Source of the DNA: Burkholderiales bacterium PBB2
Lineage (GTDB): Bacteria > Pseudomonadota > Gammaproteobacteria > Burkholderiales > Burkholderiaceae_C
DNA: 64,000 nucleotides
Direction: 5' to 3'
Assembly: GCA_002255955.1 (NCBI GenBank)
Contig: NKIM01000021.1
Location: forward strand, 1-64,000
Under the pieces are notes generated by a model that was given only the letters and a program-made list of their open reading frames with translations, was not told the origin of the DNA and did not search any database. Both the position numbers and the translations under genes were made by a program. Of the stretch, positions 36,978 through 44,630 are shown in pieces (positions within the stretch are counted from its first letter, which is position 1; the number at the start of each line of letters is the position of its first letter).

Positions 36978-37583
36978 TCAGGGCGCCTGGTCTTCGGGCC
37001 AGCTTGGGTTCAGCAGGTCAAAGAGTTCATGGTCGCGCCAGGCGCCGGCGATGAAGAGGTAGCGACGGCTCAGGCCAATCGGGCTGAAGCCCAGGCGCTG
37101 CAGCACCGCGCGGCTGCGCCGGTTTTCGGGCCGCACGGCCGCCTGCAGCCGGTGCAGGCGCACGCGCGGGCCAAACAGCTCGGCGATGACGGCCTGCAAG
37201 GCCTCGTGCATCAGGCCCTGACCCTGGGCTTGGGCATCCAGGCTGTAACCCAGGCTGGCGTTCTGAAAGGGCCCGCGGCTCAGCTGCGAGATGCCGATCT
37301 GGCCGATCAACTCGGTCGGTGCCTCGCGGCGCGCGAACCAATAGCGCAGGGCGCTGCCGGCGGCAAACTCATCGGCGCCTTGCTGCAAGCGGGCCAGCAC
37401 CACCTCGGGCGTCAGAAAGTCTGGCGGCTGGGGTGGGTCCCAGGGGGCGAGGTGTTCGCGGTTGCGCAGCTGGAAATCGCGCACCGCCTCGCACAAGGCG
37501 GGGGAGGGCGCCCGCAAGAGCAGGCGGGGGCTGTGCAGCTCAGGGCTGGCGCCTGCGTTTGTCATCGTCATCGTTGTCGTCAT
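36978..37583 (-). CDS. GNAT acetyltransferase, RimJ/RimL-like
   Basis: This 201-residue protein matches the ribosomal-protein N-acetyltransferase branch (SPRLLLRAPSPALCEAVRDFQLRNREHLAPWDPPQP, then GQGLMHEALQAVIAELFG and LHRLQAAVRPENRRSRAVLQRLGF). It may acetylate ribosomal proteins or small molecules. ATG 37583 overlaps the stop of the hydrolase gene by four bases; downstream ATGs at 37571 and 37565 are alternatives. The track start at 37811 lies inside the preceding gene. Confidence 0.85.
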   Translation of the reverse strand: MTTTMTMTNAGASPELHSPRLLLRAPSPALCEAVRDFQLRNREHLAPWDPPQPPDFLTPEVVLARLQQGADEFAAGSALRYWFARREAPTELIGQIGISQLSRGPFQNASLGYSLDAQAQGQGLMHEALQAVIAELFGPRVRLHRLQAAVRPENRRSRAVLQRLGFSPIGLSRRYLFIAGAWRDHELFDLLNPSWPEDQAP

Positions 37584-38479
37584 TTCAGCTGTTCGCGCAA
37601 AAAGCCCAGCATGGCCTCGCGCGAAGCGGCCCAGGCTTCGGCATTGCCGCCGACATGCACGCCGGCGCCCGGGTTCACCCCGTTGGGCACCTCGCGGCGC
37701 AGGCGCACGGGCGCGGCTGCATCGAAGCCGTGGTACGCGCCGGTGTAGGTCTGGAATTGAACGGCGGCGCCACCGGCCTGACCGCGGCTGTGGGCGCCCA
37801 GGGCTTCGCAAGGCGCTGCGGCCGTCCAGTCGTCAGCGGCGCCCAGCAGCATCAGCAAGGGCGCCTGGGCGCGGTAGCCGCGCTTGAGTTCGGCTTCGCA
37901 GCCCGGGTAGAAGGCGACGGCGGCGCGCGGCTTGACGGGCGCGGCTTTCACTTCCTCATGGTCGGCGGCCGTGCTGGCCAGCACCGTGCTGCCGCCGTTG
38001 GACCAACCCAGCAAGGCGATGCGTGCCGGGTCCACCTCAGGCCGGGCCGCCAGCCATTGCAGGGCGCCCAGGGTGTCGCGGCGGCGTTCGCGCATGGTGA
38101 CTTGGCGGCTGCCGATGCGCTGGGTGCAGAGCTCGCGCTCGCCGCGCGGGCTCAGGGAGTCGAGCACCAGCACATGCCAGCCTTCCTGATTCAGCAGCGT
38201 GCGGTAGCTCTGCATGCGTTCGGACAACCGATCCGCCTGGCGGCCCAGGGCGCCGCCGCAGCCATGCAGCAGCAGCACGGCCGGCCGCGCCCGGGCTTCG
38301 GCGCTGCTGGCGGCCGGAAACCAATAGCCGCTCAAGGCCAGGGGCTGACCGTCCTGCTGCGGCAGGCTGGCGATTTCCACACGGTGCGCGGCGTCGCTGG
38401 CGACAGCGGCTGTCGCGGCGCACAGGGCCAGCAGCCCCTGGAGCAGCAGGGCAAGAAGAAGTCCGGGGCGGCTCGGCAT
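37580..38479 (-). CDS. Secreted dienelactone-hydrolase-like alpha/beta hydrolase
   Basis: This 299-residue protein has a signal peptide (GLLLALLLQGLLALCAATAAVA), then LLLHGCGGALGRQ, a GWSNGG nucleophile region and a YHGFD catalytic His region, all typical of the dienelactone hydrolase family. The start is ATG 38479; the track's TTG at 38506 is less likely. It is coupled to the GNAT gene and divergent from the bd-oxidase regulator. A poly-G10 tract lies 33 bp upstream of the start. Confidence 0.82.
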   Translation of the reverse strand: MPSRPGLLLALLLQGLLALCAATAAVASDAAHRVEIASLPQQDGQPLALSGYWFPAASSAEARARPAVLLLHGCGGALGRQADRLSERMQSYRTLLNQEGWHVLVLDSLSPRGERELCTQRIGSRQVTMRERRRDTLGALQWLAARPEVDPARIALLGWSNGGSTVLASTAADHEEVKAAPVKPRAAVAFYPGCEAELKRGYRAQAPLLMLLGAADDWTAAAPCEALGAHSRGQAGGAAVQFQTYTGAYHGFDAAAPVRLRREVPNGVNPGAGVHVGGNAEAWAASREAMLGFLREQLK

Positions 38480-38511
38480 GGGGATCAGGTGGGTGGAGGC
38501 GGTCAAGGAGC

Positions 38512-38521
38512 GGGGGGGGGG
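38512..38521 (+). repeat. Poly-G tract (10 G)
   Basis: Ten consecutive G lie in the divergent region between the hydrolase (33 bp upstream of its start) and the GbsR/MarR gene. It matches the one at 35286-35295 in length, orientation and distance to a minus-strand start. Confidence 0.85.
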
Positions 38522-38608
38522 CGATGAGCCTGCCCAGCTTTCCTCGCATTATTGGCGCCCCTCATGACGCAGCAACCTCGCTGCTCGCACGGTCAAGGAT
38601 CTGTGGAC

Positions 38609-38644
38609 TTGCTGAATTTTCAGGAATTCTTGAAAATTCAGCAA
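38609..38644. promoter_or_regulatory. 36-bp palindromic operator before the oxidase regulator
   Basis: The arms TTGCTGAATTTTCA (38609-38622) and TGAAAATTCAGCAA (38631-38644) are perfectly inverted over 14 bp with an 8-bp spacer. It lies 73 bp before the regulator start I propose (38717). This is an ideal dimeric repressor site, and the GbsR/MarR protein itself is the obvious ligand. Confidence 0.8.
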
Positions 38645-38716
38645 AATCTTGAAGCAGATCAAATTCCTCCACCCTCAAAAGACGCCGGCTTTGCGCTGGC
38701 GCAAGGACACGCCGCC

Positions 38717-39298
38717 ATGCAAGCCATGAGTCCCCTGGTTCGTAGTTTTGTGGCCCATTTCGGGGAAATGGGCAGCCGTTGGGGCATCAACCGCACCGTC
38801 GGGCAGATTTATGCCCTGATTTTTGTCTCGCCCCAAGCCATCAATGCCGATGAGATCGCCGAGAACCTGGAGTTCAGCCGCTCCAATGTCTCCATGGGCC
38901 TGAAAGAGCTGCAGGCCTGGCGCCTGGTGCGCCTGCGCCACCTGCCGGGCGACCGGCGCGAGTATTTCGAGGCGCCGTCAGATGCCTGGGAAATCTTCCG
39001 CACCCTGGCCGAAGAGCGCCGCCGCCGCGAAATCGAACCGACCTTGTCCATGCTGCGCAATGCCTTGCTGGAGGCGCCAACCTGCGAAGAGGACCGTGTG
39101 GCGCAGGAACGCATGCGCGGCATGCACGACCTGATCGAACTGATGACGACCTGGTTCGACGATGTGCAGAAGATGGATTCGCAGACCCTGGGCCAGCTGA
39201 TGAAGATGGGCTCCAAGGTGCAGAAGATGCTGGAGCTGCCGGGCCGCATCGGCCGCGCCGTCAGCGGTGTTGCGGCTAAGCCGGCTTCGGAGGCTTGA
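38717..39298 (+). CDS. GbsR/MarR-family regulator of the bd oxidase genes
   Basis: This 193-residue winged-helix regulator (FVAHFGEMGSRWGINRTVGQIYALIF, then ADEIAENLEFSRSNVSMGLKELQAWRLVR) belongs to the GbsR branch of the MarR superfamily. I moved the start from the track's TTG at 38552 to ATG 38717, because AAGGA lies 9 bp before it and the earlier start would place the palindromic operator inside the gene. Only 4 bp separate its stop from cydA, so it is co-transcribed with the oxidase and probably controls it. The effector is unknown. Confidence 0.85.
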   Translation: MQAMSPLVRSFVAHFGEMGSRWGINRTVGQIYALIFVSPQAINADEIAENLEFSRSNVSMGLKELQAWRLVRLRHLPGDRREYFEAPSDAWEIFRTLAEERRRREIEPTLSMLRNALLEAPTCEEDRVAQERMRGMHDLIELMTTWFDDVQKMDSQTLGQLMKMGSKVQKMLELPGRIGRAVSGVAAKPASEA

Positions 39299-39302
39299 TG
39301 CC

Positions 39303-40676
39303 ATGGACGCCCTTCATGCCCTCGACCCCGTGGTGCTGGCCCGCATGCAGTTCGCCGCCAACATCACCTTCCACATTCTCTTTCCCACCATCAACATCGC
39401 CCTGGCCTGGGTGCTGCTGTTCTTCCGCTGGCGCTGGCTGAGTACCCAACAGGAGGCCTGGCTCCATGCCTACCGTTTCTGGACCAAGGTGTTTGCGCTG
39501 AGCTTTGCGCTGGGCGTGGTCAGCGGCATCACCATGAGCTTCCAGTTCGGCACCAACTGGCCCGGCTTCATGGCGCGGGCCGGCAATATCGCCGGGCCGC
39601 TGCTCGGCTACGAGGTGCTGACGGCCTTCTTCCTGGAGGCGAGTTTCCTCGGCGTGATGCTGTTCGGCCATGGCCGGGTCAGCGAGCGGGTGCATCTGGC
39701 CGCGACCTTTCTGGTCGCCTTTGGCACCAGCTTGAGCGCCTTCTGGATCTTGAGCCTGAACTCCTGGATGCAGACCCCCCAGGGCTTCGAGATCATCAAC
39801 GGCGAGTTCCATGTGCTGAGCTGGGCCGAGGTGATCTTAAACCCCAGTTTCCCCTACCGCCTGGCCCACAAGCTGCTGGCCTCGGGCCTGACCGTGGCCT
39901 TTCTGCTGGCCGGTTTGAGCGCATGGCAGCTGCTCAAGCGCAAGAGCCAGCCCAGCACCGCCCGCGTGCTGCGGGTGGGGCTGACGCTGGGCGCGGTGCT
40001 GATCCCGCTGCAGATCCTGGTGGGCGATATGCACGGGCTCAACACGCTCAAGCACCAGCCGGCCAAGGTGGCGGCGATGGAAGGCGTCTGGCAGACCGAG
40101 CGTGGCGCGCCCTTGCTGCTCTTCGCCTGGCCAAACGAGAAGACGCGCAGCAATGACTTTGCGCTGGGCATCCCGAAGCTGGCCAGCCTGATCCTGACTC
40201 ATGAAGCCGAGGGCGAGATCCGCGGGCTGGACGAGTTCAAGGGCGCGCATCCGCCGGTGGCGCCGCTGTTCTTCGGCTTCCGCATCATGGTTGGCACAGG
40301 CGTCTTGATGCTGGCCTTCAGCTGGGCGGGCCTGTGGCTGTACCGCCGCCGCGCCTGGGTGGCCGAGCAGCTGCCGCGGCCGCTGCTCTGGGGTCTGAGT
40401 GGCATGGCGTTCTCGGGTTGGCTGGCCACCGTGTCCGGCTGGTATGTCACCGAGATCGGCCGCCAGCCCTTCATCGTCTACGGCCTCTTGCGCACCAGCG
40501 AGGTGGCCTCGACCACGCCGGCGCCCTATATCGCCCTGACCCTGGCCGGCTATGTGACGCTGTACCTGTTCCTGATCGTGGCTTACGTCGGCGTACTCAA
40601 GTACATGGCCGAGAAGCCGCTGGAGCATGGCCCGAGTACGCCCTCGCGCCTGACCCAGAGCCGCACTTTTGCTTGA
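39303..40676 (+). CDS. cydA: Cytochrome bd-type quinol oxidase subunit I (cyanide-insensitive type)
   Basis: This 457-residue membrane protein oxidises quinol and reduces oxygen to water. The N-terminal haem-ligand helix (FAANITFHILFPTINIALAW), the LGYEVLTAFFLEASFLGVMLFG helix and the conserved GWYVTEIGRQPF motif are clear. The Q-loop after GDMHGLNTLKHQPAKVAAMEG is short, as in the CIO/CioA branch. It starts at ATG 39303, 4 bp after the regulator. The track start at 39267 overlaps the regulator needlessly. Confidence 0.93.
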   Translation: MDALHALDPVVLARMQFAANITFHILFPTINIALAWVLLFFRWRWLSTQQEAWLHAYRFWTKVFALSFALGVVSGITMSFQFGTNWPGFMARAGNIAGPLLGYEVLTAFFLEASFLGVMLFGHGRVSERVHLAATFLVAFGTSLSAFWILSLNSWMQTPQGFEIINGEFHVLSWAEVILNPSFPYRLAHKLLASGLTVAFLLAGLSAWQLLKRKSQPSTARVLRVGLTLGAVLIPLQILVGDMHGLNTLKHQPAKVAAMEGVWQTERGAPLLLFAWPNEKTRSNDFALGIPKLASLILTHEAEGEIRGLDEFKGAHPPVAPLFFGFRIMVGTGVLMLAFSWAGLWLYRRRAWVAEQLPRPLLWGLSGMAFSGWLATVSGWYVTEIGRQPFIVYGLLRTSEVASTTPAPYIALTLAGYVTLYLFLIVAYVGVLKYMAEKPLEHGPSTPSRLTQSRTFA

Positions 40677-40691
40677 TAGGAGGGCGTGACC

Positions 40692-41717
40692 ATGAATGCC
40701 AGTTTTTTGACGCCGGACCTCAGCTCAGCCGCAGGCTGGATGCCTTTGGTCTTTCTCGGCCTGATGGGCCTGTCCCTCTTGATTTACGTGGTGCTGGATG
40801 GCTATGACCTGGGCGTCGGCCTGCTGATGATCGGCGCCAGCGATGCCCACAAGGACCAGATGGTGGCCTCGATCGGCCCCTTTTGGGATGCCAATGAAAC
40901 CTGGCTGGTGCTGGGCGTGGGCATCTTGCTGGTGGCATTCCCCAAAGCCCATGGCCTGATCCTGCAGGCGCTCTATTTGCCGGTGGCGCTGATGCTGCTG
41001 GGCCTGATGCTGCGCGGCGTGGCCTTTGACTTCCGCGTCAAGGCGCCGGCCGACTGGAAGCCGTTTTGGAACGGCACCTTCATTTTCGGCTCGGCCCTGG
41101 CGGCCCTGTCCCAGGGCTGGATGCTGGCGCGTTACATCACCGGCTTTGCCGAGGGCCCGGGCTACACCGCCTTTGCCCTGCTGATTGCCCTGGCCCTGGC
41201 GGCCGCCTACGCCATGCTGGGCGCCGGCTGGTTGATCATGAAGATGGATGGCGCCGTGCAGGCCCTGGCCGTGCAGCGGGCCAAGCTGGCCTGGCCGGCC
41301 GTGGTCTTGGGTCTGGCGGGCGTGTCGCTGATGACGCCCTGGGTCAGTGCCACGGTCAGCGAGCGCTGGTTCCGCATGCCCGAGTTGATCGCCCTGCTGC
41401 CCATCCCGCTGATGACGGCGCTGAGCCTGCTGGGCTTGCGCTCCTTGCTGAACTCGCATCGGGTGCTTGGCAAGCTGTGCTGGCTGCCGTTTGCCCTGAT
41501 GGTGGCCGTGATGTTGTTGGGCGCGCTGGGCCTGGCCTACAGCCTCTATCCCTATGTGCTGATCGACCGCCTGACAGTTTGGCAAGCCGCGGCCGCACCC
41601 AAGTCCTTGACCGTCATCCTCTGGGGGGTCTTGGTCACTTTGCCGGCGATTCTGGTCTACACATGGTTTGCTTACCGGGTATTTTGGGGAAAGTCGAGTG
41701 AGCTTCGGTATGCTTGA
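40692..41717 (+). CDS. cydB: Cytochrome bd-type quinol oxidase subunit II
   Basis: This 341-residue membrane subunit (MGLSLLIYVVLDGYDLGVGLLMIG, then GPFWDANETWLVLGVG and RGVAFDFRVK) stabilises the haem groups of the bd oxidase. ATG 40692 follows AGGAGG at 40679-40684. It is coupled to cydA with a 15-bp gap. I see no cydX-like small subunit in the following 170 bp. Confidence 0.93.
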   Translation: MNASFLTPDLSSAAGWMPLVFLGLMGLSLLIYVVLDGYDLGVGLLMIGASDAHKDQMVASIGPFWDANETWLVLGVGILLVAFPKAHGLILQALYLPVALMLLGLMLRGVAFDFRVKAPADWKPFWNGTFIFGSALAALSQGWMLARYITGFAEGPGYTAFALLIALALAAAYAMLGAGWLIMKMDGAVQALAVQRAKLAWPAVVLGLAGVSLMTPWVSATVSERWFRMPELIALLPIPLMTALSLLGLRSLLNSHRVLGKLCWLPFALMVAVMLLGALGLAYSLYPYVLIDRLTVWQAAAAPKSLTVILWGVLVTLPAILVYTWFAYRVFWGKSSELRYA

Positions 41718-41889
41718 TGCCGATCAACCCGGGTTTCACCGGGGGTGGAACGAAATTCAGGCGGCTGCACCGCTGCCTCATCGCCTAAAACTGCAGTTCG
41801 TCGCTTTTTGCTGGAGCTGACCCTGCGCCTTGGTGATACTTCGCTCCATTGATGACAGATCGCCCAAAGCAGGCGGGGGAGTATTGGAA

Positions 41890-42186
41890 ATGCAGCAGCT
41901 TGAAAAGACACGGGCCCAGCACAGCGTCAAGCCCTTCTCTCGTGCCTGGGCCGCGCCCCTGGCCTTGAGCGCCGCTTTTCTGGGGCTAGTGTTTCCGCCC
42001 GCGCCGGCTCAGGCCAGTGAGGTCGTCAAGCTGGCGCGTCTGGTGGTCACCGGCAAGCGCCTGAGCTCGGCCCCGGTCGTTCGCGCCCCGGCCAAGCAAC
42101 TGCCCAAGGTGGTGGTGGAAGGCCAGGCCACGCCGGAAGAGATGCGCATGGCCGATCTGCGCCGCGCTCAGTTCCGACCGATTTGA
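41890..42186 (+). CDS. Small exported protein of unknown function
   Basis: This 98-residue protein has a signal peptide (APLALSAAFLGLVFPPAPAQASE) and a short basic mature part containing LARLVVTGKRLS and KVVVEGQATPEEM. The VVTGK piece resembles the start of TonB plug domains, but the protein is far too short to be a receptor. The start ATG 41890 follows GGGGGAGT. It ends before a strong terminator, which supports its being expressed. No family is recognised. Confidence 0.65.
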   Translation: MQQLEKTRAQHSVKPFSRAWAAPLALSAAFLGLVFPPAPAQASEVVKLARLVVTGKRLSSAPVVRAPAKQLPKVVVEGQATPEEMRMADLRRAQFRPI

Positions 42187-42222
42187 CTGAAGCCGGCGCT
42201 TCTGGCGCGGCACTCACGCCCC

Positions 42223-42259
42223 AAGCAAAAGGCCGCGTTCGCGGCCTTTTGCTTTTTTG
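42223..42259 (+). terminator. Strong rho-independent terminator
   Basis: The stem AGCAAAAGGCCGC/GCGGCCTTTTGCT (13 bp) has a GTTC loop and is followed by a T run. It closes the small exported-protein gene on the plus strand. Confidence 0.95.
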
Positions 42260-42275
42260 AGCGCTTGAACCGTTT

Positions 42276-42800
42276 TCAGTTCCAGCGCGGCGGATTGGGG
42301 TGCAGGCGAGCCATGGCCAGGGTGTCGACATAGACCCCCTTGCGCAGGGCGTAGGCCCGCATCAGGCCTTCACGCTGGAAGCCGAAACTTTCGTAGAGCC
42401 GAATTGCCCGGGCGTTGTCGGCATAGACCGTCAGCTCGGTGCGCAAGACCTGACCCCAGTTGTCGGCATAGTCCATCAAGGCAGCCATCAGGGCTCGGCC
42501 GATGCCTCGGCCCTGCGCTTCGGCGGCGACTGAGATGCCCAGGCTCATGGCGTGTCGCCGGCGCAGTGAGGCGCCCGCCGGATGCAGGCCGGCGCTGCCG
42601 ACCACCTGGCCCTGAACCTCGGCCACCAGCGACAAGTCCGGCTTGCCCGGCACCGCGTTGTCCTGCAGGCGGGCGCGCCAGAGCTCCTCGCTGGGGTAGG
42701 GCAGTTGCAGCAGGCCGGAGAAGACTTCAGGGTGGGACATCAGCTGGGCCATGGCGGCGGCGTCTGAAACCTGGCTGCGTCGGATCGTGATCTTCTCCAT
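42276..42800 (-). CDS. GNAT acetyltransferase, AaaT/YhhY-like
   Basis: This 174-residue protein closely follows the layout of E. coli YhhY/AaaT, an amino-acid N-acyltransferase: HPEVFSGLLQLPYPSEELWRARL, the RGIGRALMAALMDYADNW acetyl-CoA segment, LTVYADNARAIRLYESFGF and the final YVDTLAMAR. ATG 42800 is preceded by AAGGAG. It stands alone on the minus strand between two terminators. The substrate is inferred from the family. Confidence 0.85.
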   Translation of the reverse strand: MEKITIRRSQVSDAAAMAQLMSHPEVFSGLLQLPYPSEELWRARLQDNAVPGKPDLSLVAEVQGQVVGSAGLHPAGASLRRRHAMSLGISVAAEAQGRGIGRALMAALMDYADNWGQVLRTELTVYADNARAIRLYESFGFQREGLMRAYALRKGVYVDTLAMARLHPNPPRWN

Positions 42801-42857
42801 CGGGGGCTCCTTGGGTTGGAAAGCAAGCGCTTGTTGAAATGCGCGGGGCAAGAAAAG

Positions 42858-42888
42858 AAAAAGCCCGCTGGGTTGCAGCGGGCTTTTT
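42858..42888 (-). terminator. Bidirectional 13-bp terminator
   Basis: AAAAAGCCCGCTG/CAGCGGGCTTTTT with a 5-nt loop is followed on the minus strand by TTTTTCTTTTCTT. It lies between the acetyltransferase gene and the small ORF 42924-43121, so it implies that something on the minus strand upstream is transcribed. Confidence 0.9.
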
Positions 42889-42923
42889 CTGTGGGGATCT
42901 GAATTTGGTGTGAGGCTGGGCCT

Positions 42924-43121
42924 TCAGACTGGGTGGGCTGCCCGCTGTTGCAGACCCGCCAAATGCACGTGCAGCGCTGCGTGCAGTTGCACCGCTAGCG
43001 CGGCACGCATGGAGGACGTCATCATGCCCACCACCATCGCCTGCACGTGATGTGCTGGGTGATGCATCACGCGGCTGCGGCCGGCGTTGCGGCGAGCTGG
43101 GGTGGTGGCGGCGGAGTTCAT
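42924..43121 (-). CDS. Possible small protein
   Basis: This 65-residue ORF starts at ATG 43121 and has a His/Met-rich centre (VMHHPAHHVQAMVVGMMTSSM) and no known domain. No good ribosome-binding site is visible. The strong terminator 35 bp downstream on the same strand is the main reason to list it. An unrecognised small RNA would explain the terminator equally well. Confidence 0.35.
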   Translation of the reverse strand: MNSAATTPARRNAGRSRVMHHPAHHVQAMVVGMMTSSMRAALAVQLHAALHVHLAGLQQRAAHPV

Positions 43122-43236
43122 GCGACCCAGTATGTCGGCCCGCCCGGCCCTGGGTCAAGCGCGAGGCGATGGGCGCCGATGCAAAGCGGGCGAACTGCGG
43201 CGCGGCAGCGACAGGGGCTGCGACAATCGCCCCACC

Positions 43237-43737
43237 ATGCCGCGCCTCTCAGCTTTGCCCACCGAACCCCGATCTGTGACCCAGGAGGCGGCGCCCGCCG
43301 ACGCAGCACCGGCGGGCAAGCGCCCGCCCTTGCCGGCCGAGCGTTTCGCCTTGCGCGTGGGCGAGAGCCCCATCGATGGCTTGGGTGTGTTTGCGGCCGA
43401 GCCGATTCCGCATCGGCGCAAGATCGGTGAGCTGCGCGGTGAGGCCATCTCGGTGCGCGAGGCGCGCCGCCGGGCCAAGGGCCGTGAGCGCATCCACATC
43501 GTCGAGGTTTCGGAGACCCGGGCGGTGGATGCCACTTTGTCCACCGACGCGCTGCGTTGCATCAACCACAGCTGTGCCGCGAACGCGGTGCTGCGCATCA
43601 GTCAGGGGCGGGTGGAGTTTTATGCCTTGCGCGATATCGAGGCCGGCGAAGAGCTGACCTGCGATTACGGCGAAAGCCACCACGAGGGGCGGCTGCGCTG
43701 CCGCTGTGGCGCGCCCAACTGCGCTGGGCGTTTGTGA
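43237..43737 (+). CDS. SET-domain protein with post-SET cysteines
   Basis: This 166-residue protein starts at ATG 43237. It carries the SET lysine-methyltransferase core: the SPIDGLGVFAAEPI motif, NHSCAANA, EELTCDYGE and a post-SET CRCGAPNCAG zinc-cluster end. In eukaryotes SET enzymes methylate histones using S-adenosylmethionine; bacterial members modify other proteins or are unassigned. A 35-residue disordered Ala/Pro-rich leader precedes the domain. It stands alone on the plus strand. Confidence 0.88.
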   Translation: MPRLSALPTEPRSVTQEAAPADAAPAGKRPPLPAERFALRVGESPIDGLGVFAAEPIPHRRKIGELRGEAISVREARRRAKGRERIHIVEVSETRAVDATLSTDALRCINHSCAANAVLRISQGRVEFYALRDIEAGEELTCDYGESHHEGRLRCRCGAPNCAGRL

Positions 43738-43825
43738 TCTGAACCCGGCAGCGCCGTCGCCGGCGAGTCTGAGCTCGCCGGGTTCAGGTGCAGAGGCTCA
43801 GGTGTCAGGACTTCGGCGTCAGGAC

Positions 43826-44548
43826 TTAGGCGTCCGGGCCTTCGGCGTCGTTGGCGGCTTCGTCCCGGTCGGCTTGCTGCACCCAGAACAGGCGCAGGTC
43901 CTGGGCCGAGAACAGGGCGTCGTCCAGCAGCACGTCCTGGTCGACTTCTTCGCCTTCGTCGTAGGCTTCGGCGATATAGGCTTCGCGCTGCTCGCCCGGG
44001 GCCATGGCCACGGCGGCCACGGACATCAGCATGGCGTCCAGCATCTGGCCTTCTTCGCTTTCGCTGTCGAAGATGTACCAGGCTTCTTCGAAGTCATCGA
44101 CGGCTTGCATGAAGCCTTCGACCCACATCAGGCCATTGGGCGGCAGCTGTTCCAGCTGCTCGGCCGTCAGCACGCCCTGGCTCAGCAGGTCGGCCTTGGT
44201 GGCCTCGTCGAACTCTGTGATCAGCGGCGTCAGCTGCATGGCTTCCGGGTTGGCGGCCAGGGCTTCGGGATTGAGGCTGTCGGCGATTTCGTTCCAGCGC
44301 TCGTGCAGCACGCCCATGAACTCTTCGGTCGCGTCCTGCTCGTCCAGGGCATCCGCCCAGTCTTCGCCGAACAGCGCGTCCATGGCCTGGATGGGCGTGA
44401 CCACCACCGGGCCGCAGATCAGCGCGGTCAGGTAGCCGTCCAGCATGTCGATGGGCACGGCGGTTTCGTCTTCAGGGGTGGCGGCCACGAGGATCTGCAG
44501 GAGAGCGGCCAGGCGCTCGGCGTTTTGGTGGTCAATGGTGTCGCTCAT
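43826..44548 (-). CDS. UPF0149 (YgfB/YecA-family) protein
   Basis: This 240-residue acidic protein matches the UPF0149 family (DMLDGYLTALICGPVVVTPIQAMDALFG near the start, then WVEGFMQAVDDFEEAWY). The function is unclear; YgfB-like members have been linked to peptidase or regulatory roles. The SEC-C zinc tail of full YecA is absent. It follows the alaS gene only in the sense of sharing the region; an alaS terminator lies upstream of it. Confidence 0.85.
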   Translation of the reverse strand: MSDTIDHQNAERLAALLQILVAATPEDETAVPIDMLDGYLTALICGPVVVTPIQAMDALFGEDWADALDEQDATEEFMGVLHERWNEIADSLNPEALAANPEAMQLTPLITEFDEATKADLLSQGVLTAEQLEQLPPNGLMWVEGFMQAVDDFEEAWYIFDSESEEGQMLDAMLMSVAAVAMAPGEQREAYIAEAYDEGEEVDQDVLLDDALFSAQDLRLFWVQQADRDEAANDAEGPDA

Positions 44549-44573
44549 GCGGACTCCTGGTGGGGTGCAGCTG

Positions 44574-44606
44574 AAAAGAACAAGGGCCCATTCGCTTGGG
44601 CCCTTG
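44574..44606 (-). terminator. Terminator of alaS
   Basis: CAAGGGCCCA/TGGGCCCTTG pairs over 10 bp at 44581-44606 with a 6-nt loop. On the minus strand it is followed by TTCTTTTC, 25 bp after the alaS stop. Confidence 0.9.
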
Positions 44607-44630
44607 CGTGTGGAGAGGATGGTAGGGGGT

